DNA from: Gordonibacter sp036659115
GTDB taxonomy: Bacteria; Actinomycetota; Coriobacteriia; Coriobacteriales; Eggerthellaceae
Reading direction: 5' to 3' (one strand)
NCBI RefSeq assembly: GCF_036659115.1
Contig: NZ_JAVXDF010000022.1
Length of the DNA: 30,528 nucleotides
Under the pieces are notes generated by a model, which worked only from the letters and a program-made list of their open reading frames with translations, ran no database searches and was not told the origin of the DNA. The position numbers were made by a program, and so were the translations under genes. This document shows, piece by piece, positions 1 to 7,540 of this stretch (positions are counted from its first letter, which is position 1; each line of letters opens with the position of its first letter).

Positions 1-1087
1 AGTACGCGGCACAGCTACCTTCACTCGATACCATACAAGGGCCTACGGGGTTTTCGGGAGTACATACCGTGCGGAAAAGGGGGCATTCGCTCGGTGCCAT
101 AATGCCGCGCAGGATGTCGCCGCAGCGGCAACCCTTCGGTTCCTGCGTAGGCTCGACTTCCGGCGTAAAGCGGCGAACGGCATCGAAGGCAGTGAACTCT
201 TCGCGAATGCGGTAGCCCGAACCCGGGATTTCTCCCAAACCACGCCAGGTGGCAGGGCAAGTCTCGAACACTTCGTCGATAGCAGCACGCGCCACGGGAT
301 TTCCCTCGGGCATGACGCCACGCGCATAGGCGATCTCGATCTCGGCGCGGCCCTCGTGCAACTGGCGCATGATCATAGCGATACCCTGCAGCACGTCCAC
401 CGGCTCGAAGCCCGTAATGACGCCAGGGATACCATAGCGGTCGGCTAAGAAGCGATAGGGCTCCGCCCCAATGATGGTGCTTACATGGCCGGGCAGGATG
501 AGCGCATCGAGCTTCAACTGCGGGTCGTTGATGATGGCTTCCAGAGCTCCGGGCATATTCTTGTGCGCCACGAACACGCTGAAGTTCTTCAAACCGGCAA
601 CTTTGGCGCGCTTGATAGCCATAGCCACGAGCGGTGTCGTGGTCTCAAAGCCCACGCCCACGAACACGATTTCCCGGCCGGGCTGTTCTTCTGCGAGGCG
701 CAGCGCGTCGAGCGGAGAATATACGATGTTCACCGAACGACCGGCCGCCTGCTCCTTCAGCAGGCTCGACGTGCTGCCCGGAACGCGGGTCATATCGCCA
801 AACGTGGCAATGGTCACGTTCGGCTGGCGGGTAAGCGCGATAACCGTATCGATGTCCTTGTTGGCCGTGACGCAGACGGGGCACCCCGGCCCCGATGCCA
901 GATGAAGGCCCTCGGGCATGAGATTGCGGATGCCATTGCGCGCAATGGCTACGGTGTGAGTTCCGCACACCTCCATGATGGTGGCATCCTGGGGAGCCAG
1001 CTTGGCAATAGAGTCGATAAGCCCCCGCGCCAACTGAGGATCCTTGAACGCTGCCAGCTCGGCTTCTAGGTTGTTGCTCTCGGTCAT
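1..1087 (-). CDS. hypD: HypD, [NiFe]-hydrogenase Fe(CN)2CO cofactor assembly protein (3' end cut by window edge)
   Basis: HypD works with HypC as the cytoplasmic scaffold on which the iron of the [NiFe]-hydrogenase active site receives its CN and CO ligands. The reading frame starts at the ATG at 1087 (AGGA-type ribosome site a few bases upstream) and stays open to base 1, giving about 362 residues against about 370 for the family, so only the last residues are missing. Family landmarks are visible: CGTHT at residues 41-45, GPGCPVC at 66-72, a GVGFETTTP stretch mid-protein, and a C-terminal cysteine cluster (CRCG, ECPLF, TVCTP, GPCMVSSEG) that ligates the 4Fe-4S cluster. It is the last visible gene of the pgi-hypF-hypC-hypD run; hypE would be expected beyond the left edge. 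The identification is secure. Confidence 0.97.
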   Translation of the reverse strand, partial: MTESNNLEAELAAFKDPQLARGLIDSIAKLAPQDATIMEVCGTHTVAIARNGIRNLMPEGLHLASGPGCPVCVTANKDIDTVIALTRQPNVTIATFGDMTRVPGSTSSLLKEQAAGRSVNIVYSPLDALRLAEEQPGREIVFVGVGFETTTPLVAMAIKRAKVAGLKNFSVFVAHKNMPGALEAIINDPQLKLDALILPGHVSTIIGAEPYRFLADRYGIPGVITGFEPVDVLQGIAMIMRQLHEGRAEIEIAYARGVMPEGNPVARAAIDEVFETCPATWRGLGEIPGSGYRIREEFTAFDAVRRFTPEVEPTQEPKGCRCGDILRGIMAPSECPLFRTVCTPENPVGPCMVSSEGSCAAY

Positions 1088-1197
1088 GCTCGATTTCCTC
1101 ACCTTTGCGTCCTATACGAACAGGTACCCTCCCCTCGCTTGACGCGCAAATCTGCCAGAGTCGGGCAAACACGCGTAAGCAGACAAAAGGCCTTTCG

Positions 1198-1437
1198 CTA
1201 TTGCTGGATCTCTTCTCCCACCAATTCGGGGAACTGCTTGATAAGGTCGATGGTTTCCTGCGCATAGGCGGCGTCCACCACTTCGATAGCGAAGCCGGCA
1301 TGGACGAGTACGAAGTTGCCCACTTCAACCTGCGGGGTAAGGTCGACGGCGATATCGCGCGTCACCCCCAGAATATCTACGGTCGCCAGGCGGTTCTCTT
1401 TCAGCTCGATCACTTTTGCGGGTATGGCCAAGCACAT
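1198..1437 (-). CDS. hypC: HypC/HybG family hydrogenase assembly chaperone
   Basis: A 79-residue protein beginning MCLAIPAKV, the HypC signature in which Cys2 (after Met removal) binds the iron precursor and the hydrogenase large subunit. The remainder is the expected small beta-barrel followed by a C-terminal helix. It acts in the cytoplasm as the partner of HypD. The ATG at 1437 is preceded by a GAAGG ribosome site eight bases away. It sits 50 bases after hypF and 110 bases before hypD, consistent with a single hyp operon. Length and sequence are typical of the family. Confidence 0.97.
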   Translation of the reverse strand: MCLAIPAKVIELKENRLATVDILGVTRDIAVDLTPQVEVGNFVLVHAGFAIEVVDAAYAQETIDLIKQFPELVGEEIQQ

Positions 1438-1487
1438 GGTTCATGCCTTCTCTCTCATAGGGGCGCTACAAGTTGCGCTCGCAGCGC

Positions 1488-4028
1488 CTATACGCCGGCG
1501 TTTGCGGCGTTCTCTTTGCTTGCGGCCCATGCTACCACAGCTTGACCGAACGAAATGCAGCCGTCGTTAGGCGGCAGATCGCGGTTGACGGCTACCGTAA
1601 AACCAGCAACCTCAAGCGCTGCGAGCGCATGCTCCACCAGATAGCGGTTCATGAACACCCCACCGGTAAGCACGACCGTCTCGATGTCGTACACCCCACG
1701 GACAAGCAGCGATATATCAACTATAGCCTGCACGAACGCATCATGGAAACGCCGCGCAACCAGCGAGACGGGCACACCCGCAGCGAAGTCGTCGAGCAAG
1801 GCCCGGAACGTGCCTGCCGCATCCAGCAGCACGACCGAAGTGTCCTGCGCGGTACTGGCTGCAGTTGCGGTGTTCTTCGTAACCGCGATCGCGTAGCGCT
1901 CTGCTGCGGAATCGTAGTCATCCTGCTCTGCAAACGCACCTATAGCCGCTTCCAGCAAGATAGCTGGCTCACCCTCGTAGGTAGGTTCGACGCAGATGCC
2001 CAGAAGCGCGCTGGCGGCATCGAACAAGCGACCGGCCGAGGAGGTCAGGGGAGTATTCAAGCCACGATCGATCATTTGCTCGCAGATGTCCGCTTGTTCG
2101 CCTAGTGCAGCGAGCATGTTATGGGCACCAGGATGATCCAGCAGATCGAAGGCCCACAAGGCGCCGTAAGCCATACGCAGCGGGTGCTTCACCGCCGCCG
2201 CGCCGCCCGGCATAGGGAGGTAGGCCAGATTGGCAAAGCGCTCGAAGGCAGACAGATTGGCGAGCAGCACTTCGCCGCCCCACAGGGCGCCGTCTGCGCC
2301 ATAGCCCGTACCGTCGAAGGCGATGCCGCACACCGGGCCGGATAGCTGATGCTCGGCCATAGCCGAGACGACGTGCGCGAAGTGATGCTGTACTTCGACA
2401 ACCGGAAGCTCTTGGTCGTGGGCCCACTTCGTCGTGAGATACTCCGGATGCAGGTCACACGCCACCCGTGTCGGGCATATCTCGAACAACGCCTCGTAGC
2501 GATCCTTCGCGGCCAGCCACGCATCGTAGGTTTCCGCGTTCTCCAAATCACCGATATGCTGCGACACGAACGCCTCTCCGTCGCGCGTCAAAGCGAAGGT
2601 GTTCTTCTGCTCGGGGCCGGTCGCGAAGATAAAGGGGGGTGCGACAGCTGTCCCGTCAGCACCGGGCCCGACAGCCGCCCCCCCTCCGTCGGTGGCGGGC
2701 GTCCACTTAGGTAGGGAAAGGGGTAGCGGAGCATAGCCGCGCGCGCGGCGGATGAACTGTACCGCTTCGCCCGTGCTACCGGCGCGGATGACGCGCACAA
2801 CCGAGTCGTCATAGCGCGCACGGATAGCGCGGTCGTGTCCGAGGAACCCGTCGGCCACGCCAAACAACTTTACGCTTGCTTCCGCATCGTCGGTGACGAT
2901 AGGCTCGTCGTGCAGGTTGCCCGAGGTCATAACCAGCAGAGGGACCTCGCCGACCGCACTATCACCCTTGCCGCCTCCCCGCGTTCGGGTCCTTAACGGG
3001 AAGCGAGCAGCAAGCTCCTTCGAGAAATCGTGCAGCAAGAGGTGCTGCAAGGGCGTATAGGGAAGCATGACGCCCAACTCCGGCAACTCATCAGCCAAAC
3101 CAGGGGCGAATGGCGCATCATCGTGCTTGCGCAGCAGCACGATAGGACGCTGCGCCGAGGTGAGCACGCCCTCCTCAACCTCGCTCACCGCACACAGGCG
3201 CCGTACCGCTGCGACATCACTCGCCATTACTGCGAACGCCTTGCCACGGCGCCGCTTGCGGGCGCGCAGCAGCGCGAGAGCCTCGGCGTTCCCAGCATCG
3301 CATACCAGGTGAAAGCCCCCTAGGCCCTTCACCGCCACTATCTTTCCCGCCAGCAGCAGCTCTACGGCGCGCGTCAGGATGGTATCGCTTTCCTCACGCG
3401 TGCGCCCCCACGTCACCGGGCCCAACGGTGCCTCGCTATCGCCGTCCTCGTGCTCGCACCAGCTTACGTGCGGCCCGCATACAAAGCAGGCATCGGGCTG
3501 TGCATGGAAACGGCGGTCGAGCGGATCGCCGTATTCCGCCGCACAGCGTTCGCACATCGGGAAGTCCTTCATCGACGTGCTCTTGCGATCGTAGGGCAGC
3601 TTCTCGATGATGGTGAAGCGCGGTCCGCAGTTCGTGCAATTGATGAACGGGTAGCGGTAACGGCGGTCGTTGGGATTGAACAGCTCCCACGCGCAGTCGT
3701 CGCAGGTGGCCAGATCGGGCGACACCAGCGTGGTCTTGTCCACCGCTCCTGCATCTGAAAAGCGGATATCGAACGTGTCGAAGTTTTCCAGAGGAACTTC
3801 CTTGAGGGTCACTTCCTCAACGCGCGAGGCGGCAGGCGGGTTGTCGGACAGTTCGAGCACGAACTCGTCCAGCAGCTTCCCCTCGCCTTCCGCATGGATG
3901 AACACACCGTCAGCGGCATTCAGAACCCAACCATTGATCAGGTACTTCTTCGCCAGACGATAGACAAAGGGGCGGAAGCCCACCCCTTGTACAATGCCTT
4001 TTACCTGGATATCGAGTGCTTCGATCAT
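1488..4028 (-). CDS. hypF: HypF carbamoyltransferase for [NiFe]-hydrogenase maturation
   Basis: HypF converts carbamoyl phosphate and ATP into the carbamoyl-adenylate used to make the cyanide ligands of [NiFe]-hydrogenases, passing the carbamoyl group to HypE. The 846 residues show all expected domains in order: acylphosphatase (1-92, VQGVGFRPFVYRLA), paired zinc-finger motifs with Cys at 109/112, 131/134, 159/162 and 181/184, a YrdC-like domain (about 215-400, KGLGGFH at 235-241, TSGN near 370), and a Kae1-like domain (about 465-840) with the metal-binding HHFAH at 548-552 and a LTGGVFMN loop. It is longer than the usual 750 residues because of low-complexity Gly/Ala/Thr insertions near 347-361, 441-464 and in the last quarter. 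The ATG at 4028 has an AGGAG site and lies 14 bases after the pgi stop, so the two are probably co-transcribed. Confidence 0.97.
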   Translation of the reverse strand: MIEALDIQVKGIVQGVGFRPFVYRLAKKYLINGWVLNAADGVFIHAEGEGKLLDEFVLELSDNPPAASRVEEVTLKEVPLENFDTFDIRFSDAGAVDKTTLVSPDLATCDDCAWELFNPNDRRYRYPFINCTNCGPRFTIIEKLPYDRKSTSMKDFPMCERCAAEYGDPLDRRFHAQPDACFVCGPHVSWCEHEDGDSEAPLGPVTWGRTREESDTILTRAVELLLAGKIVAVKGLGGFHLVCDAGNAEALALLRARKRRRGKAFAVMASDVAAVRRLCAVSEVEEGVLTSAQRPIVLLRKHDDAPFAPGLADELPELGVMLPYTPLQHLLLHDFSKELAARFPLRTRTRGGGKGDSAVGEVPLLVMTSGNLHDEPIVTDDAEASVKLFGVADGFLGHDRAIRARYDDSVVRVIRAGSTGEAVQFIRRARGYAPLPLSLPKWTPATDGGGAAVGPGADGTAVAPPFIFATGPEQKNTFALTRDGEAFVSQHIGDLENAETYDAWLAAKDRYEALFEICPTRVACDLHPEYLTTKWAHDQELPVVEVQHHFAHVVSAMAEHQLSGPVCGIAFDGTGYGADGALWGGEVLLANLSAFERFANLAYLPMPGGAAAVKHPLRMAYGALWAFDLLDHPGAHNMLAALGEQADICEQMIDRGLNTPLTSSAGRLFDAASALLGICVEPTYEGEPAILLEAAIGAFAEQDDYDSAAERYAIAVTKNTATAASTAQDTSVVLLDAAGTFRALLDDFAAGVPVSLVARRFHDAFVQAIVDISLLVRGVYDIETVVLTGGVFMNRYLVEHALAALEVAGFTVAVNRDLPPNDGCISFGQAVVAWAASKENAANAGV

Positions 4029-4042
4029 ATATGCTCCTGCAA

Positions 4043-5761
4043 TTAAACCGATGGTTCGAGATTCTCCAGAATGCCCGTGACCAAACTGGACAAGCCGCGC
4101 AACGTGGCACCAGAGTTATCCGGCAAGTGCAAATGCACGCAACGACGGCCACGACCGGCAAGCGTGAGCAGGTCGCCCGACGCCTGCGCCTTAGCCAGCG
4201 TGCCGAGGCTCTCTGCGGCTTCGCCCACCAAGGGGATGTCCTTCAGCTCGTCGGCCGACAGAATAAGGAACACACCGTTGTTCTGCCCGCCCTTTTGCAG
4301 CTGCCCCGTGGAATGCAGATAGCGCGGCCCCACCTCGAGGCACGACACCGTCCTGCGCTTTTCGGCCACAGCGTGGCGGATGATCTCCAATGCCTCGCGT
4401 CGGCCCTCGCCGGTGAACGGCAAAAATGCGTTGATGGCGAAGTAGTCGCCTGGCTGGATGCTTGCGAACAACGCGCGCAAAGCCGAGCTTACTTCCGTGC
4501 AATCCTTGAAACAGGGCGACAGGCGCACTTCCACCTCGCCCATCTGCACCTCGTCGGTGAAATCCTGCACGAAGTCAGGTGCGGGCTGGCCTTCGCGCAA
4601 GATGTCCAGCACTGCCGCTTTGGCGGCGGACACATCAGGCTGGTCGAACGGGCACACCTTCATCAGATAGCCGCACATGGCAATGGCGTATTCCCACATC
4701 ACGAAATGCTCCGCCAACTCCTCCACCGAGTCGATCTTGAAGTTGATGCGAGGAATGGCAGGGTCGATATAAGACAAGCTCATCTCGAAGTTGCGGCGCT
4801 CGTCCCACAGATCGGTCTTCGTTTGGTACATGATGACGCTGCGATCACCCGGATCCTTCGTCAGCAGCAGCGAGTCTATTTCGATGTTCGGCAGGATACC
4901 CTGGCCGTCTTTGCCCAGGCTTTCGGCCACCAGCTGCTCGATCCACAGACCCAGCACGCGACCGCGCTTCGGTGTAAGAAACGAGAACTTGTTGCGTCCT
5001 GCCAGGTAATTGTCATATAAGAAGGCCGCCAACCCAATGGCCGGGTTATCGATGGCATCCTCGCTGCAGGCCTTTTCGGCCTCGACGGCATGCGCCATAA
5101 GTTCCTCGAGGTTGATCCCCACGAGAGCCGCCGGCAGCAAACCGAACACCGTGAGTGCCGAAAAACGCCCGCCGACCGAGGGTTCGCCGGGGAACACGGC
5201 CGCCCAACCTTCCTCCCGCGCTTGGCGTTCGAGATCGGAGCCAGGATCGGTAATGGCAACCAAATGCTCGACGAGCTTCTCCGCTGGCATCCCTTCGGAC
5301 AACGCATCGCGAACCGCTTGCAGCGCCAGACGCGGCTCGATCGTACCGCCGCTTTTCGACGAGATGATAAACAGGGTGGATTCTGGCTTGACCTCAGCTA
5401 ACGTGGCACGCACACGCACCGGCGAGTCGGAATCCAGCGTCTTAAACGTGACCAAGGACGAGTCGGGCTTGTTGTACTTCGTCAGCGTCATCGGCGCCTG
5501 CGTTGAGCCGCCCTGCCCGATAAGCACCACCGTTTTCAGGCCTTGCGCTATGATTGAGTCCGCAAAGGCCTGGATATCGCCAAGCAGATAGGGCGGATTG
5601 CTGCCCAAGTCGGTCCACCCCATATAACGACGAGCACACTCCTGTGCATCTTCGGAAAAATCATACAGGCTGGCATCTTTCGCATGCACACGGCTCGCAA
5701 TGCATTCTTTCACGAGCGTTTTTGCGGATGGATGCAGCTTTTCCATATCCCCAGAGATCAT
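4043..5761 (-). CDS. pgi: Glucose-6-phosphate isomerase, TalPgi-like type
   Basis: This enzyme interconverts glucose-6-phosphate and fructose-6-phosphate in glycolysis/gluconeogenesis. The sequence has the SIS-type phosphosugar loop SSKSGGT and the PGI signature PSVGGRFSALTVFGL. The C-terminal part (GPRYLHSTGQ followed by KGGQNNGVF) is like the isomerase half of bifunctional transaldolase/PGI proteins rather than the classical E. coli enzyme, but there is no transaldolase domain here. I place the start at the ATG at 5761 (572 residues) because AGAAGG lies four bases upstream; the frame is open to a TTG at 5875, but that 38-residue extension looks unstructured and lacks a ribosome site. It begins a transcription unit running into hypF. 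The promoter prediction implies a leader of about 150 bases. Confidence 0.93.
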   Translation of the reverse strand: MISGDMEKLHPSAKTLVKECIASRVHAKDASLYDFSEDAQECARRYMGWTDLGSNPPYLLGDIQAFADSIIAQGLKTVVLIGQGGSTQAPMTLTKYNKPDSSLVTFKTLDSDSPVRVRATLAEVKPESTLFIISSKSGGTIEPRLALQAVRDALSEGMPAEKLVEHLVAITDPGSDLERQAREEGWAAVFPGEPSVGGRFSALTVFGLLPAALVGINLEELMAHAVEAEKACSEDAIDNPAIGLAAFLYDNYLAGRNKFSFLTPKRGRVLGLWIEQLVAESLGKDGQGILPNIEIDSLLLTKDPGDRSVIMYQTKTDLWDERRNFEMSLSYIDPAIPRINFKIDSVEELAEHFVMWEYAIAMCGYLMKVCPFDQPDVSAAKAAVLDILREGQPAPDFVQDFTDEVQMGEVEVRLSPCFKDCTEVSSALRALFASIQPGDYFAINAFLPFTGEGRREALEIIRHAVAEKRRTVSCLEVGPRYLHSTGQLQKGGQNNGVFLILSADELKDIPLVGEAAESLGTLAKAQASGDLLTLAGRGRRCVHLHLPDNSGATLRGLSSLVTGILENLEPSV

Positions 5762-5922
5762 GCAACCTTCTTTCAGCGGAATTCGTTCTATTCTAGCAAA
5801 CGACATAAGAGAAAGCTTGCCCTTGTTTGCGCTTGTGATGGAGATGTGAATGCCCTCCCGCTGAACGACGGGCAAAGTACCCGTAATTTCAGTTTCATTG
5901 TTATTGATTTTTATTCTTTATT

Positions 5923-5952
5923 AGTATATTGTATCAAATATTACGCGAGCAA
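5923..5952 (-). promoter_or_regulatory. Putative sigma-70-type promoter of the pgi-hyp unit
   Basis: On the minus strand TTGCTC (5947-5952) and TATACT (5923-5928) are separated by 18 bases in an AT-rich stretch between divergent pgi and the rubrerythrin gene. Transcription would start near 5916, leaving a leader of about 155 bases before the chosen pgi ATG. A loose palindrome overlaps the -10 region (5926-5941). No similarly good promoter could be picked for the plus-strand gene. Confidence 0.5.
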
Positions 5953-6020
5953 TCATCGAGGGAAAAGCTCGCACTTAGGGTGAAACGCTTCATGCGCATC
6001 GCCAGAAGAGGAGGGGTTCC

Positions 6021-6791
6021 ATGCCTGACATTTCAAGACGCAACTTCATGAGAAGCGCCGTCGTTGGCGCTGCTGCCATTTCGACGCTCGGCGTGCTAGC
6101 AGGTTGTTCGTCGCAGGAGAAACCTGCTGCCAAAACGGAAACGAAGACCGACGCATCTGCCGATTCGGCACCCGCAGCCAAGATGCTCGACCCGAAAACC
6201 ATGCCTGACGCCGCCACGGCAAGCAACTTCGCAATTGTCGAGGACAGCAAGACGACCGTGGGCACGACACTGGACAACTTGAAGTCCGCCATTACCGGCG
6301 AAACCGGAGCTACCACGAAGTATGCCGCTTGGGCGGCGGCAGCTGAAAAAGAAGGGTTCGCCCACATCGCGCGCTTGTTCCACTGCACGTCGGATGCCGA
6401 GAAGATACATATCGAGCTGGAAACCAAGCTGGCGCAAAAGCTGGAACCTAGCTACAAGGCTCCCGAACCTCCCCAAGTTCCCTCACACACCGTCGACCTG
6501 AGCCTTATTGCGGGCGCCAACGGCGAGATCTACGAAACCTCAGATATGTATCCCGCATTCATCAAAGTGGCCCAGCAAGAGAACAACAATGAGGCTGTCC
6601 AGGTGTTCACCCGCGCCAAGTTGGCCGAAGCCTACCATGCCGAGCGCTACCTAGATGCGTACAACACCATCGACACCCCCACCGATGACAAGTATTACCT
6701 GTGTCCCATCTGCGGCTATATCCATAAGGGCGAAAACTTCATCGCCTGCCCCATCTGCCTGGCCCCCAAAGCATCGTTTAGCGAGTACTAG
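6021..6791 (+). CDS. Tat-exported rubrerythrin-like lipoprotein
   Basis: A 256-residue protein combining a twin-arginine signal (SRRNFM at residues 5-10), a lipobox LAGC with the lipidated Cys at 29, an Ala/Lys/Thr-rich linker, a ferritin-like di-iron domain (about 75-215, with E...GETGATT and EKIH...E helices and a second AEAYHAERY helix) and a C-terminal rubredoxin-like zinc/iron knuckle (CPICGY at 228-233, CPIC at 243-246). Rubrerythrins reduce hydrogen peroxide using electrons from rubredoxin-type carriers. Tat export would fit secretion of a folded, metal-loaded protein, and lipidation would anchor it to the outer face of the membrane. The ATG is preceded by a strong AGGAGGGG site. It stands alone, divergent from pgi. 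The fold assignment is firm; peroxide reduction outside the cell is an inference. Confidence 0.9.
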   Translation: MPDISRRNFMRSAVVGAAAISTLGVLAGCSSQEKPAAKTETKTDASADSAPAAKMLDPKTMPDAATASNFAIVEDSKTTVGTTLDNLKSAITGETGATTKYAAWAAAAEKEGFAHIARLFHCTSDAEKIHIELETKLAQKLEPSYKAPEPPQVPSHTVDLSLIAGANGEIYETSDMYPAFIKVAQQENNNEAVQVFTRAKLAEAYHAERYLDAYNTIDTPTDDKYYLCPICGYIHKGENFIACPICLAPKASFSEY

Positions 6792-6914
6792 GCTCTAGCA
6801 CCCCTCAGCCAAAGTTTTGCTTGCGTCAGCGCAGCAAGGACAACAGCCCGGGTGCCAGCCTCTTTTCATGAGAAAAAGGGGGAGGGATGAAACCTGCCCC
6901 CCCCCGAACAAGAA

Positions 6915-6965
6915 CCCATGAAAAACGAATCGTCCCAACTTTTGGGGCGATTCGTTTTTCATGGG
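6915..6965. terminator. Bidirectional intrinsic terminator
   Basis: Two 22-base arms (6915-6936 and 6944-6965) pair with one G-U wobble around a 7-base loop. The inner GC-rich stem is flanked by A5 on one side and T5 on the other, so it works as an intrinsic terminator in both directions. It lies downstream of the rubrerythrin gene. Confidence 0.85.
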
Positions 6966-7172
6966 CAAAAGCATACCGCGCACAGCGCCTGGTACGGCAA
7001 GGAGCATCCGCGTTTTCCTCGCCTTTTCTTTTAGCTTCCGATAGTCAATCGACCAACCTTTTCCTCTACATGAAACTGCCATGACACTGCCTTCTCGCGC
7101 ATGCTAGGGTCTATATATGACCTGTTTAATAGCAATTTGTTTCTGATCGCATACATAATATTGCATGGCTGA

Positions 7173-7186
7173 CGCTAGGCTTAGCG
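7173..7186. promoter_or_regulatory. Inverted repeat abutting the XRE gene start, possible autoregulatory operator
   Basis: CGCTA-GGCT-TAGCG, a perfect 5-base inverted repeat with a 4-base spacer, ends one base before the ATG at 7188 and lies just downstream of a likely -10 (CATAAT, 7154-7159). Small XRE regulators often bind such repeats at their own promoters. No experimental support is visible, and five-base arms can arise by chance. Confidence 0.35.
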
Positions 7187-7187
7187 C

Positions 7188-7406
7188 ATGACGAAGACAA
7201 GAAGCAGAAACAAAGTCGGAGCACGAATCAAAGAGCTGCGCTTGAGAAATGGACTCACGCAAGAAAAGTTCGCGCTTATGATCGGGCTTAACCGAAGCTA
7301 CCTTGCAGACATCGAAAAGGGGAACCGCAATTTCGGGTTCGACACCCTTGAAAGAATCGTGAAGGGATTCGATATATCCCTCGAAGAGTTTTTCGCGGGC
7401 TTTTGA
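7188..7406 (+). CDS. Small XRE-family helix-turn-helix regulator
   Basis: A 72-residue, single-domain DNA-binding protein. The helix-turn-helix spans about residues 20-62: LTQEKFALMIGLNRSYLADIEKG is the classic Cro/C1-type pair of helices, and it ends in FDISLEEFFAGF, typical of free-standing regulators including the controller proteins of restriction-modification systems. No restriction or methylase gene is adjacent. There is no good ribosome site in front of the ATG (a lone AGG at 7177-7179), so translation may be leaderless or weak. It is isolated by terminators on both sides (6915-6965 and 7456-7500), making it a monocistronic unit. Its targets cannot be told from sequence. Confidence 0.85.
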   Translation: MTKTRSRNKVGARIKELRLRNGLTQEKFALMIGLNRSYLADIEKGNRNFGFDTLERIVKGFDISLEEFFAGF

Positions 7407-7455
7407 TTTCCGAGGCCTCGCGAGAGATTTCCACGTTGCACTACCCCTCCCTATA

Positions 7456-7500
7456 AAGCAAAAGCGCTGGCAACCAAATTGGTCGCCAGCGCTTTTGCTT
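7456..7500. terminator. Bidirectional terminator between XRE and LytTR genes
   Basis: Sixteen-base perfect arms (7456-7471 with 7485-7500), extended by ACC/GGT after one mismatch, with short A and T runs inside the outer stem. It lies between the convergent ends of the XRE gene and the LytTR regulator and would serve both. Confidence 0.8.
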
Positions 7501-7540
7501 GAAGCACTTTTCAGATCAGAGGCCTCAGCCTAACACGAGA

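Larger units (their letters stand above)
6792..7187. other. Intergenic region between rubrerythrin and XRE regulator genes
   Basis: About 400 bases without a convincing gene. It holds a strong bidirectional terminator at 6915-6965 and the promoter region of the XRE gene, with a possible -10 element CATAAT at 7154-7159 and a short inverted repeat touching the start codon at 7173-7186. A 95-codon minus-strand open frame (6795-7082) crosses the terminator hairpin and lacks a ribosome site, so I do not call it a gene. Confidence 0.6.

Noticed and set aside
645..1328. 227-codon minus-strand open frame across hypD and hypC
   Set aside because: It lies in another frame over two firmly identified genes (hypC, hypD) and its translation is Arg/Gly/His-rich noise.
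6795..7082. 95-codon minus-strand open frame after the rubrerythrin gene
   Set aside because: It crosses the bidirectional terminator, has no ribosome site and no recognisable features.
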